From positions 10,157,501 through 10,221,500 of the forward strand of contig NC_056766.1 in NCBI RefSeq assembly GCF_018687715.1: a stretch of 64,000 bases of DNA, written 5' to 3'. The first letter of the stretch is position 1. The number at the start of each line of letters is the position of its first letter. The stretch is from Carya illinoinensis. Lineage: Eukaryota > Streptophyta > Magnoliopsida > Fagales > Juglandaceae. Of the stretch, positions 23,630 through 35,536 are shown piece by piece. The notes under the pieces were generated by a model. It was not told the origin of the DNA. It searched no databases and worked only from the letters and a program-made list of their open reading frames with translations. A program made the position numbers and the translations under genes.

Positions 23630-24472
23630 ATTTTGGAACAACCTACTCGTGATCCCAGATTAGTTTCTCAAGAATTGTATGCATTGGCCCATGGTCCCTT
23701 GAAGAGAGCACTTCGATACACTGCATGCAAGGTTCGAGGTTATAGACTCCATACTCTGGACCATGAACGTAGTAGAAAGACTCAAAATTGTGGTGTGTTG
23801 GTTGAGGAGAGTCATGGAATAGATGATGTTGACTATTAGGGAGTCATACGTGATATTATCGAATTGAAATATCTAGGTGGGTCAATAACATATGTCTTTA
23901 AATGTGATTGGTGGGATCTAGGAGGTGGTCGAGTTTCAATACATAAGGATAATCACTTTACGAGTGTCAATACTGCATCTAAATGGTATGAAGATTATCC
24001 ATTTGTATTGGCTTGTCAGGCTACCCAAGTCTATTACTTGATTGATCCAATGAAAAGCACTGATGAATATAGTAGAGAGATAACTTGGCAAGTTGTAGAA
24101 AAACTTATCCCTTAAAATATATATGAAGCAAGTACGAGTGCGGATTACGAGAATAGTGGAGATGAAGATGACACTCCGATTTTAGAGGCTTACCAAGAAG
24201 ATAGAGAGGGTATTAACTTGTTTGTTGATCTTGGTGCACTCGATTTGTTCCACTTGTGTAGAGATGATGTCCCACCTGTGCATCTCGACCTGTCCATATT
24301 AAACGATAATTCAATTCAAGTAAGTGAGGAAGAAAAAGAAGAGTCAAAAGAAGAAGAATAAGGGGAGGAAGTGGATAAGGAGGACAAAGAAGAGGTTGAT
24401 GGTGACGACGAAGATGTTATTGAGGGAGATTCTGAAACAAGCATAGAAAATATATCCAAAGATGAAGAATAG
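23630..24472 (+). pseudogene. CACTA transposase (TNPD/TNP2-like) C-terminal part with DUF4216
   Basis: The frame reads DPRLVSQELYALAHGP, then RYTACKVRGYRLHTLDHERS and RKTQNCGVLVEES, followed by the DUF4216 core (GVIRDIIELKYLGG, VFKCDWWDLGGG, FVLACQATQVYYLIDP). Members of this family are found at the end of CACTA transposases. In-frame stops lie after DDVDY (at about 23837), after KLIP (24113-24115) and at about 24359. The frame then continues through an acidic tail (EEEKEESKEEE; DGDDEDVIEGDSE) to 24472. The N-terminal catalytic region is missing. Confidence 0.85.
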
Positions 24473-24573
24473 AAGTAGTAAAAATATTCTACAATATAGG
24501 TGACTGTAGAATATTATACTTTTCATAATTTCTTCTAATTAATTTTTTTTTATCATATTAATCATTATCAAGG

Positions 24574-26245
24574 ATGCTGCCAAAACGACAAAAAAGAAAT
24601 GTGCCTCCTCCACCAAGTCCAAGTCTCGAACTCGATGAGGACTCCCCACTCGAGGAATCCACTCCTGAAGATCAAGTTAACACGGCAGAGAATGACAGTC
24701 AGTTGACACCTACCAATAAGGAAATGTCGTTGATAATTGCTTATATATTAATACTTTGTCTCAATAACTATATAATTAATTAATTATACTATTATCTATT
24801 AGTTGATGCATATGCTCGTCGCGTTCATGGCTATACACATAGCATTTATCTTAAAACAATTGAAGGCATAGAAAACTCAAGGTAACCATTCATGATAATT
24901 CTACTGGAGGAGTGGATGATACTGCAGTAGCGCTTTCCTTCTATATTGGCATAGTAGTCCGTGCTTATACTCCATTTTCTATGTGATCATGGAGAGATAT
25001 TCCGAATGAGATTAAGGAGCACATTCGGAGTCGTGTGCTGGTGAGTTTACTTTGAGAGTCCATTTTTTTCACCTAGATTAGTATATTATATTTTTGACAT
25101 AATTCACTTATTAGGATGAATTCAACCTCGACTTGGGCCGTAGTGAGGATTTAAGAACTGTGAATGAGTTAATGGCTACACTATTCCAACGTCACAAGAG
25201 ACGATGTCACGACCACTTCAAGAAGTTTGAGACGTTGGAAGAGACTGCGTAGTCCCTTTTCTAGCAAATGAAGTTAGACGATTGAAGAAAGTGCTATGAT
25301 CTTTTCGTATATTCAGATTATCAGGTATTCTAGATTTATTTCCTTTAATTATTTACATTTATATTCGTTCTATATATTATATGTATATATATTACAATTA
25401 ACATTCTTAATTAATTTTGTAGTACTTAAGTTCTACAAATACACAAAATAGATCCGCACTCACTGTCCATCATTGTGCCTATTCAAGGTCATTCCACCAT
25501 CTTGTTGAAAAAATGATAATTAATAAATTATATAATTCATTTATTTTTTTGATATTCTTTTATATAAGTACTAACACTATCTTTTTAAAATTGCTAATGT
25601 CGCTTTGTTAGAAATGTGATGATCCTAAAAACTTTTCCTTCATTCATGTCTAGGTTGCTGCTCACACTAATGAGTGTAGTGAGTGGATGGATCCTGCCGC
25701 TGCAAATAATTATATAAGCGGTGTTAATTTTGTTAAATAAATTATGCAACATGTTATCTATATTATTTTTTATTTGTATTTATTTTAATACGTTACTTAT
25801 TGTGTGTTTTCTTTCAAATCGCAGGAAAAAATAATGGAAATGCAGTCAGCTTCTGGGGAATCCTTTCTGAGTGACATAGATATATTCACGCAAGTGCTCG
25901 AGCCCAAATCTAGTATGGCAAGAGGTTTGAGACGATCTTTCAAGCATTCCTCCAGTTCATCTTTCTCAACTTTATTGACTTCACAAATTAATAATCTTAC
26001 CAAAAATTGAAAAGCAGCACAGCACAAGAATGAGTATATGAGGTCAAGACATCAAGAGTTGGAGTCCCTCTTAAAGTGACAATCTCATTTAGAGATGCAT
26101 TTGCAAGACCAACATAGAGACCAAGAGGAAAGAATATGTCGTGAAGTCCAAGATCAAGTGTAGCTGGAGCTGATGGTGCAAATGGAACTTGTTATGTCAT
26201 TGAGATAGAATCACGGTGGGCGAGAAGGAAATGAGAAGAAATGAA
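24574..26245 (+). pseudogene. CACTA accessory gene, Transposase_24-like (TNPA-type position)
   Basis: A split, decayed gene. Exon-like pieces are a Pro/Ser/Glu-rich start (MLPKRQKRNVPPPPSPSLEL), a GGVDDTAVALSFYIGIVVRAY piece, EFNLDLGRSEDLRTVNELMA, a NRSALTVHHCAYSRSF piece, NFSFIHVVAAHTNECSEWMD, and MEMQSASGESFLSDIDIF with KSSMARGLRRSFK. This order of motifs (S/T-rich N-terminus, NR...HxxGxxSF, a W/H-rich segment, G-E-x-L-S-E/D-x-D/E-I-F) fits the plant Ptta/En/Spm family. Several stops and missing splice sites make it non-functional. Confidence 0.65.
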
Positions 26246-26397
26246 TTTTATCAGTCTATATACCTTTTAATATCTAATTTTGAAACATTATAAAATATTG
26301 TTAGTTGTTAAACGATAGTGTATAATATGATAGAATTGGTATGTTTTTTAATTTTATGAAATTAGTATTTCTGATCTGTACAATTGAATGTAAATAA

Positions 26398-26880
26398 AAA
26401 ACGTTCGAACATTGGTTCATATTTGAACAAACGTTTGAACGTAATTTAACAAAATTAAAACATAACATTCAAACGTATGACTCAACGTTCGAACGTAAAC
26501 ACACTCAACTAACAAAATGTTCGAATGTTTAAACGATTAATGTTCAAACAAACATCCGAACGTACCCATATTCGTTTGAACACTTCTTCGTTAACATTCG
26601 AATTAATGTCTGAACGTTATACTAGTTACATTTGAACATTGGTTCGTTAACGTTTGAATTGAAATTCGAACGTTTATTGCAAGTAACGTTCAGATGTATA
26701 AACGTTTAAATGTTTTAATGATACGTTCAAACTATAATCAACGAGCGTCAACTTCTATCATTCGAATGATAATTGGTCGGGTTGACGTTTGAGCGTTATG
26801 TCATATGTTCAAATGTTATTTTCAACTGTCACAAAAAAATTTCATGTTTGAACGTTATACCAAATGGAACATACACCTCC
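26398..26880. repeat. CACTA subterminal repeat array (ACGTTCGAACGT type)
   Basis: More than twenty variants of acgttcgaacg, acgtttgaacg or attcgaacgtt occur in both orientations. Many are near-palindromes around TTCGAA or TTTGAA. Subterminal arrays like this are the binding sites of the accessory transposase in CACTA elements (family knowledge). Confidence 0.75.
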
Positions 26881-27047
26881 AACCGTCACTACTTTTAGTG
26901 ACGGTTACACAGTAAACTGTCACTAATTGTATTCTATGACGTACATTGGGTGACGGTCGTGGTGACGGTTTCAAATGTATTTGGAGACATTTTGGTCATT
27001 TTTTGTGACGGTTTCTTTTGTCACAAAATACAAATTGTGTTGTAGTG
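26881..27047. repeat. CACTA terminus with GTGACGG repeats and 3' terminal inverted repeat
   Basis: Repeated GTGACGGT/ACCGTCAC words (about 26893, 26917, 26950, 26962, 27004) lie between the subterminal array and the end. The final 13 bases ttgtgttgtagtg give CACTACAACACAA on the opposite strand, a standard CACTA terminus. Confidence 0.8.
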
Positions 27048-28933
27048 ATATACATATTCATAGTGATGGGGCCAAAATCGTGGCTGTTTGTACTTAATCA
27101 TATCCATTATTATTCCCTTGAAGAACAGCCAATCGCTTCGTGATGATTGTCTCTTATGGAAATAATCATCCATATATAAGATATATATTAGTCGCCACAA
27201 ACGTCATCACTGTTGCCATGATTATGTGTCTGTGGATACCATAATAATGGAGAATAGACATGACACCTTCTAAGAAAAAGAAAGAAAATTAAGGATGTGA
27301 TTGGGACGTAATGAATTGTTTGATTGTAACATTTGGGTCCAACTTCAACATGTATCACTCATTTCAAACCAAACAAAGGGGATACATATCCTCATTCAAA
27401 GGTACTTAACACGGCCAATTCTATTTTTTTCCGATCTGATGCGAGGATATACAATAGAAAAAAGAAACGCAATCTCAATGTAAATCCCATGTCCTATCTT
27501 TTCTTTTTGGGTAGGGCATGCTCTATATATATATATATATATATATGAAAGTTGGGGACATTTTGCAATTCCGTTGCTTGCCCAAAAATGACATATTCAA
27601 ACATATATGTAGTCCATTGATGGGAAAAAAAATGAGCCCATGAATTCCAAACTGTAGAAATCGTGCGGGCTCCATGAACTGAAACCAGACCTATGGGAGT
27701 GTCGTTTACTACTAAACGGCCTCTGAAACTTAAACCCAGAATATCGAGTCTCATAATTTGGAACTCGATCGACGCTGATGGCCGGGGGCCTAGAGTGGCG
27801 AAGCATGCTCGTATATCTGTCCCAATAATATTCAAATAAAAATTCATATTTTGTTTAATGAAGTTACAGGAAGGTGTATATGCATGTGGTGTTTTGAGGA
27901 GTTGCAAAGTTACTTTTGAGCGTGAATTTGGTTAGGTAAGTAGCCGTTTCTATTCAATTTTTTGTTGAATATATTAACAGTAGATATTTTATTGCAGGCC
28001 TTGAGTCGGTCCTTGATTCCTTATATCTTCTTAAGGAAGCAGTGAACTCCGAACTTGGCCAAACATATATAGAAAAAATAATAATCACGCGCGAGGATCA
28101 GGCCATAGATCAGAAGGGAATATTTAATGAAGTGCGATGCAGTTTGAAGTTTTGTTCTGCCTAAACGTTGGAGAACATTGGTTTTAATTATCACTTCCCA
28201 TGACACTCGGCATATTAAACTTATTACATGAAGGGGTATCAACATTTCATCGAACACTCGAACGTACAGTACTTCTTACACATGAGGCAGATACTCTTAT
28301 TTTGAACTACGTACTCAAGGATCTCTTAACGCTTCCTCGAAATTGTTCGTCGCGCGCCCTTTCAAAACTAGTTTTCGGCTATTTTGGAGTCCCATGCCAT
28401 TGAATAATGTTTTGCATTTCCATTTTTTACTTTATAATGTAACTTCATGCGTCCCAAACTTGGTTCATCTTAGCTAGGCCTGGTTTTTTTGTACTTGAGC
28501 GTTTCTAGTACGTACTCAGTCGCTATCTTATAATTAAAAAAAATTAGATCAGATAATAGGCTTCTAGCTTGCTAGATCGTCAATCCACGCCGACCACAGC
28601 TTGATGATCTCAGCTGAGTAGATCGTCAATACACAATCTTATATAGAGTTATATAAACATAAGGTACGCTCGATTTATCTCATACGATCGACAAGTTGTC
28701 ATTTGTATTTTGCGTCTGGGCCACGAGACAGGCTGTTGTGGATAATGATCGCCTTTCGTCTTCAATTTTCGGAGTTGGAAAATCAACCACTCGACTTTAA
28801 TTCGTTCTTCACTAGTACTACTGATCATGTTGGTGTAGACCTTTCCACTACTCTGATCACAGCCTTAAATATTAAACTTATCTTGATCAACGTACGTACC
28901 TTTTGTGTTTTGTTTCCAACGGTTGGATGAGTT
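27048..28933. other. intergenic region upstream of the subtilase
   Basis: No gene is recognised. The stretch holds an (AT)n microsatellite at about 27522-27547 and short unremarkable ORFs. The 137-codon minus-strand ORF at 27494-27907 runs through the microsatellite and has no recognisable domain. Confidence 0.5.
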
Positions 28934-28952
28934 TATATATATATATATATAG
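28931..28952 (+). promoter_or_regulatory. candidate TATA region of the subtilase
   Basis: A (TA)n run, tttatatatatatatatagg, lies about 55-70 bp before the ATG at 29005. It is the only TATA-like site close to the start, but the spacing would make a short leader. Low-certainty call. Confidence 0.35.
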
Positions 28953-30344
28953 GATAAAACGTACACGCTATCTAGCTAAGTTCATAGCTGAGCCTGAACC
29001 TCCAATGGCAAGCAAAACTTCTAGTCTTTCATGGCTTCTCCTCCTCAGCCTCGCGACGATTCTCTTTGTTGGTCACTCAGCTTCACAGAATGACCGAAAG
29101 GTAAACATTAATTATCTATATATACACACTGACACACATATGGCTGATCTCAGCTTATATATGTTTTCTACGGAAACGATCGAGCTGATCAAATTACTAC
29201 CGTTTAAATTCCGACCAAATATCTATAAAAGATACTCATCATGTACGTGCATGCATGGATGCTGCAGGCTTATATTGTCTATATGGGAGAAAGGCGGCAG
29301 GACGAGGTTTCCACATCATCCCTTCACACGAGCATGCTACAAGAAGTCATTGACAGGTGATAAAACGCAGTACAACGGCACATTTAGGTGCTATGTAATG
29401 CTTGAAATTCTTGTGATTACTATAAGAGTTTTACTATGGAATATATATTTCTTTTTTTTATAAGCTTACACTTAAACAACCTTTATTTATTAAAGAGAAA
29501 CGATTTGCAGCGACCGTATTAAAAAATTTACGAAATTATCTAATTAATATTACAATATTCATTTATACTAATATTTAAATTTTATTTAATTTAATGATTT
29601 TAACTTGAAAAAATAATAAAATTTTAAGAGATCAGTTAACTTAAATTTGTATGTATATCAAATTCTTTAATTCATTTTATTGTGTAAAACTATACTTTGA
29701 AATATATAGTTTGGTTTATATCCAGTGAAAAAAAAAAAAAAAAAATCAAATTAGACGTAAAGAACGAAATCTACTTATTATTTGTTACAATTAATCATAT
29801 CCATTTATTTCCTTAACACATCCTGCGATCGAAGAAAAAGTCTAGTTGCGAGCATAATTATGCATTAATATGTATACAAATATAATATGATTGGTCAAAA
29901 TGTAGATTTTATTAAAAAAATTGGTAATTTAAATTTTAAATATGAAAGAATTATCAGTATTAGTACGCAGATTAGTACACGACTTTTCTTATACGTAGTA
30001 AAACTCACGATCGAAACTCTTTTTAAGAGCACTACATATTTTTATTACCATTTTGCCCCTATTTTAGATATTTATAAATGATCTTATATATAGTGGACAC
30101 GACGTGGTTGTCCGTGCCATATAAGAAATGTTTAATGACATACTACTATTGCTAAAGGAACCATATCTTCAAAACAATTCAACTTTGAATTTTTATGATA
30201 CAAAATTAGTCGCATTAATCATATACACGTGCTCTGTCCAATCATGTACAAGGCCTCTTTGACAACTAAAATTCAAATGCAGAAACAAAAAAGTTCTTCT
30301 GGTTCATTTTTTATTAGATATTGAAAATTAATGTTGATGGAGAT

Positions 30345-30545
30345 GGAGGTGCCATTTGAGAGTGATTTGATATATATGAGATAAATTTACGTGTAAGTAA
30401 AAAATTGAATAAAATATTATATTTTAATATTATTATTATTTTGAGAATTGAAAAAATTGAATTATTTATAATATTTTGTGTGAGAATTTCGAAAAGTTGT
30501 AATAATGAGATAGAATAAGACATTTTCACTATCCAAATGGGCTTG
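30345..30545. mobile_element. MITE-like repeat, copy in intron 2
   Basis: The sequence shares the order gagataaatt...aaaattgaataaaatatta...ttattattattttgaga...tttataatattttgtgtgag...gatagaataagacattttc with the repeat at about 48455-48645. It is short, AT-rich and non-coding. The left end is less clear than in the other copy. Confidence 0.5.
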
Positions 30546-30591
30546 AGTGTGCAAGTGTTTGTATTTTTTTTTTAGAAGTAAATTAATATAA

Positions 30592-31218
30592 GAGCATTCA
30601 CATTGGGTTTCCCATAAAATTCCCTATAATTTAGCTAAAAATGACATTCCCTAAAATTTTTTCCTAAATTTTACTCATCTTTCAAAAATCTCCTACATCA
30701 CATTCCCTATCTTTTCTCTATTCTATTAAAATAATATTTCTTTATTCTTTTTCTATTACTTTTTTCTTTCACTTCTTTTTACAAATTTAACTACTCAATA
30801 TTTTTTCTTATGTTTTGAATTATTACTCTAGTGAATATTTTAAACAAAAATTTAAATTATTTTTTGTGGGTATGATAATATTTTTATAGTTAATTTTTTT
30901 ATATTTTCATAATTATTTAAATTATTTTTAAAATTATTATTTAAAACTATAATAAATATGAGTATGATAAAAATTGTAAATGATTTTAAGTAGATAAATA
31001 TAATAGAAAGTATAAATGATTAAAATAAATTATTAATAAAAATTAAATAATTTGGGGATGTACAGTGGTTCTCCAAATATGGGGAATCACTATACATTTC
31101 ACAAACACTTTTCCCAAAATAGAGATCCGAATATAGAGATGATTTTAAGCATATCCCTAAAATTTCAATCCAATTATGGGAAAAAGTACCGTATGCCGTA
31201 CCGGTTGGGATGCTCTAA
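30592..31218. mobile_element. MITE-like segment with AGAGCAT ends
   Basis: It starts taagagcattcacattggg and ends ccggttgggatgctcta. The ends form an imperfect inverted repeat (AGAGCATTCAC against AGAGCATCCCA on the other strand). The inside is AT-rich with no coding content. Superfamily is not assigned. Confidence 0.45.
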
Positions 31219-31679
31219 GGAGAATATTAGGGTGAGTACCAAGTGTACCCACTAAATGTGCACACTAATAGATATGAGTTTTTTAATTTTTCTTTAATCG
31301 TTTTCTAAACATACTTAATTATTAAGGAAAAAATTAAAAAAAATAAATTCACTAGTATTCACTTCCTTAACAATTAGCAAAAAAATAAAAATAGATGAAT
31401 GAGCATACTTAGTGGGCATATTTAGTAGTCATATTATTATTTTCCTTAATATAAAATCTACTTTAAAAATTTAATCTCTTAGTGATAGATCTCACTCATT
31501 TAAAAAAAAAAAAAAAATCCATATATTAACTATTACTCTTTTCAATATTTTGACCGAAGGGAGATGAAATTAATGCCATCAAAGTTATTCGATTGGGATG
31601 GGAAAGCATTTAGGCATTTAACTTGTCAAATTTATATAATTGGATTCAGCAATACTGGACCGGAATCTCTACTTTATAG

Positions 31680-32201
<522 letters not shown>

Positions 32202-32238
32202 TAGGAATAGTCAGTCAAAGAGAACCATTTACAATTAA

Positions 32239-32967
<729 letters not shown>

Positions 32968-34466
32968 TAGTTTATGGCGGAGATGCACCAAACACCACAG
33001 TGGGTTCTCAAGGTTCTTATTCCAGGTAACTAGGTAACCATGCATAGGATCAAAAAAAGAATACATATCCCAGTAGCCTTTTGATTGTGTTCCAATAACT
33101 CCAGTAAACTAGAAGGTGAATGTAATGTTCTTTTCGTCTCACAAATATATAGCAGTTAGTGGAACTAATGCTACAGTACTGCAGGTATTGTCTGCCAAAT
33201 TCATTGGATCAGAATTTAATGAAAGGGAAAATTGTACTTTGTGATTTGGTGGTTGATGGGGAAGGAGCATTTCAAGCAAGTGCGGTTGGAACTGTGATTA
33301 AAGGCCCAGGGCGCAGGGATGCTGCCTACTCTTTTCCCTTGTCCGCATCTTACCTTGGCATCGAAGATGGTAGCAACGTCTACTTCTACATAAATTCAAC
33401 AAGGTATAGACACAAAATATCTCAAATTAGGGGCTATATATGCATTTCTTATATATGGTCCAACCAATAGGCATCGACTCTCGAAAACCACCTCAAACCC
33501 CACTAATAATCCTAATGTGCATATGCTATATATGTATAGGAGCCCGATTGCAACTATTCTCAAGACTAACGAGCGGAAGGATGCATTTGCACCTTACGTA
33601 CCCTACTTCTCATCAAGGGGTCCAAATGTAGCTACGCCTAACATTTTCAAGGTGATAATTAATTTCCTCATAATAATCATGGTTTTATTTGTGTTGCGCT
33701 CTTGTAATATTTCTTCATTATATATTGTTAAGATTTAAGTACTTTGAGTAGTGCTATATGTACTTACGCTTTTACTTACAAAACTTATTTAATTATTTTT
33801 TTTAAATTCAAATTTTGAATTTCAAATTTCCATATTAATAACTAACATGTGGAGAAGTAAATTTTTTATAAATTTTTCCTTAAATACATTTAGCATTTTT
33901 GCTTTTAATTCTTTGTAGCCAGATTTAGCAGCTCCTGGACTCAACATTCTAGCAGCATGGTCACCAATTTCCCCAATTTCTGGGGTTGTAGGTGATAATA
34001 GAAAACTGTCATTCAATATTCTGTCGGGCACCTCCATGGCTTGCCCACACGCTACAGGAGCTGCTGCCTACATCAAATCATTGCATCCCAAACGGTCACC
34101 TGCCGCTATTAAGTCGGCTCTCATGACTACCGGTAATATATAGCTATTTACAACCCATCAATCTTAATTTGTCATGTATTACCACTTCTCACTCCTTCCC
34201 CATTTGGTGTATTACTGGCAGCTGACCCCATGAGTGCTGGAAAGAATCCAGAGGCTGAATTTGCATACGGTGCAGGTAATATAAATCCTTCAACGGCTCC
34301 AAATCCCGGTTTAATCTATGATATTGATGCAGCTTGTTGAGGGAAAAATGAGCGTGTTGGCATATTCTTGTGAAAACCTGTGTAAAATAGTGTTGTAACA
34401 AGTGTTGTTGTGGAAGGATTGAAGTGGGCTTGAAGTGTGCTCATTATTGGTCAGAAGAAGCGACTT

Positions 34467-34806
34467 CGCTCGACCCTCGCTCGACAGAGCGCTCGAGCGA
34501 ACTCAGGCAGATTCAACCGCTCGACCATCGCTCGACATACGGCTCGAGCGAACTCAGGCAGATTCAACCGCTCGACCATCGCTCGACATACAGCTCGAGC
34601 GAACTCAGGCAGATTCAACCGCTCGACCCTCGCTCAACACTGAGCTCAAGCGAACCCAGGCAGAGTGTGTCGCTCGACCCTCGCTCGACACTGAGCTCGA
34701 GCGAACTCAGGCAGAGTCGACCGCTCGATACTCGCTCGACATGGCGCTCGAGCGAACTCAGGCAGATTTCGGCGCTCGACCTTCGCTCGACACTTCGCTC
34801 GAGCCA
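34467..34806. repeat. 51-bp minisatellite with CGCTCGAGCG palindromes (5' LTR)
   Basis: Seven units start at 34467, 34518, 34569, 34620, 34671, 34722 and 34773, the last one shorter. Each has CGCTCGACC, TCGCTCGACA and gCTCGAGCGAACTCAGGCAG. Because 51 is divisible by 3, every frame stays open, which explains the overlapping repetitive ORFs in several frames. It ends about 50 bp upstream of the TATA box. Confidence 0.95.
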
Positions 34807-34859
34807 ATGTTCCAGATCACTTACAATGTAGGGTTTTGAACGCCTCATTTGATGGGAAC

Positions 34860-34868
34860 TATAAATAG
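34860..34868 (+). promoter_or_regulatory. LTR TATA box
   Basis: TATAAATAG, about 54 bp after the minisatellite. The equivalent site in the 3' LTR is 41414-41422. Transcription would start about 30 bp further right, giving a U3/R border near 34900. Confidence 0.7.
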
Positions 34869-35469
34869 AACATGTTAGCTTCTGTTCTATGTGTGGAGAA
34901 TCAGAGCAAAAACCCTAAGGGCCTCCAAGAACATCTTAGAGCAATCTCTCCCCCATTTGATTGATTCTTTCTTGGAAAAACATTTCTCCACCACAACATA
35001 CACAAAAATCAGCTTTTACTTGAGTCCATTGAAGTGGACATTTTTGTTGGCCGGAAGAGTCCGGAGCTGCCGTTGATGCAGAGATCGAGAGGTTCTCGTG
35101 GGAAGCTATAGGAAGGTCGGAGTTCCGACACTACATGCATGTAGAGATCGAGTGGGTCACTCGTGGTGTTGCAAGCCAAGTTTAGCTTCTACAAAGGTTT
35201 TGTGAGTGTTCTAAATTGGTTGTAACAAACTAAAGTTTCTATAGTGGATTTGAGGTGGTGTCTTACACCCGGAGTGGTTTTAGATTTTGAAGAGGTTCTT
35301 CAAATGAGTTTCCACTCCGTGAACAAAATCATGTGTTGATTATTTGTGTTATTTGTTTCATTTCTTATCTGCTTGTTTGATTAATTTTCAAAAAGTCATA
35401 AAAAATTAGATTACACCTATTCACCCCCCCTCTAGGTGTAGTGTTGTGTAGAACCACTGCTTTTTCAAT

Positions 35470-35480
35470 TGGTATCAGAG
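35470..35480 (+). other. primer binding site (initiator Met-tRNA)
   Basis: TGGTATCAGAG starts two bases after the 5' LTR. It is complementary to the 3' end of plant initiator Met-tRNA, as in most copia elements. Confidence 0.85.
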
Positions 35481-35536
35481 AGGGTTCACTCCGCTAGGAT
35501 TTAGTTCCTGAGTGTGATCCTGCTGTAGTGGTTTAT

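Larger units (their letters stand above)
23562..27047 (+). mobile_element. CACTA (En/Spm) transposon, right half, decayed
   Basis: The element ends at 27047 in ...TTGTGTTGTAGTG, the mirror of the CACTACAA terminus. Inside it come, in order, the C-terminal part of a TNP2/TNPD-type transposase, a Transposase_24-like gene and a long block of subterminal repeats. No CACTA 5' terminus was found to the left, where the sequence is replaced by the gypsy LTR. The three bases after the end are ata, which would be one TSD copy. Confidence 0.85.
29357..31649 (+). other. long intron 2 of the subtilase, filled with MITE-like repeats
   Basis: 2.3 kb between GTGATAAAAC and TTGGATTCAG. It is AT-rich. It contains a MITE-like repeat (about 30345-30545), a second inverted-repeat-flanked segment (about 30592-31218) and an AT-rich segment (31220-31470). 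No exon is hidden in it as far as I can read. Confidence 0.6.
34335..35467 (+). repeat. 5' LTR
   Basis: TGTTGAGG...TTTTTCA, 1133 bp. Differences from the 3' LTR are at 34411, 34636, 35330 and 35364 (the corresponding 3' LTR position is +6554). The LTR contains the 51-bp minisatellite, a TATA box (34860-34868) and a C-rich tract just before the end (cccccctc at about 35425). Confidence 0.95.

Noticed and set aside
27494..27907. 137-codon minus-strand ORF
   Set aside because: It runs through an (AT)n microsatellite (IYIYIYI) and has no recognisable domain.
28903..29463. 186-codon ORF covering the subtilase start
   Set aside because: It reads through intron 1 and the true exon borders; the real start is the ATG at 29005 followed by a splice donor at 29101.
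34467..34806. CRISPR-like regular repeat
   Set aside because: The units are contiguous variants without unique spacers, in a plant LTR.
34424..34848. Overlapping ORFs of 68-135 codons in several frames and both strands over the LTR (also 40978-41402)
   Set aside because: They result from a 51-bp repeat, divisible by three and free of stops, inside an LTR. They are not independent genes.
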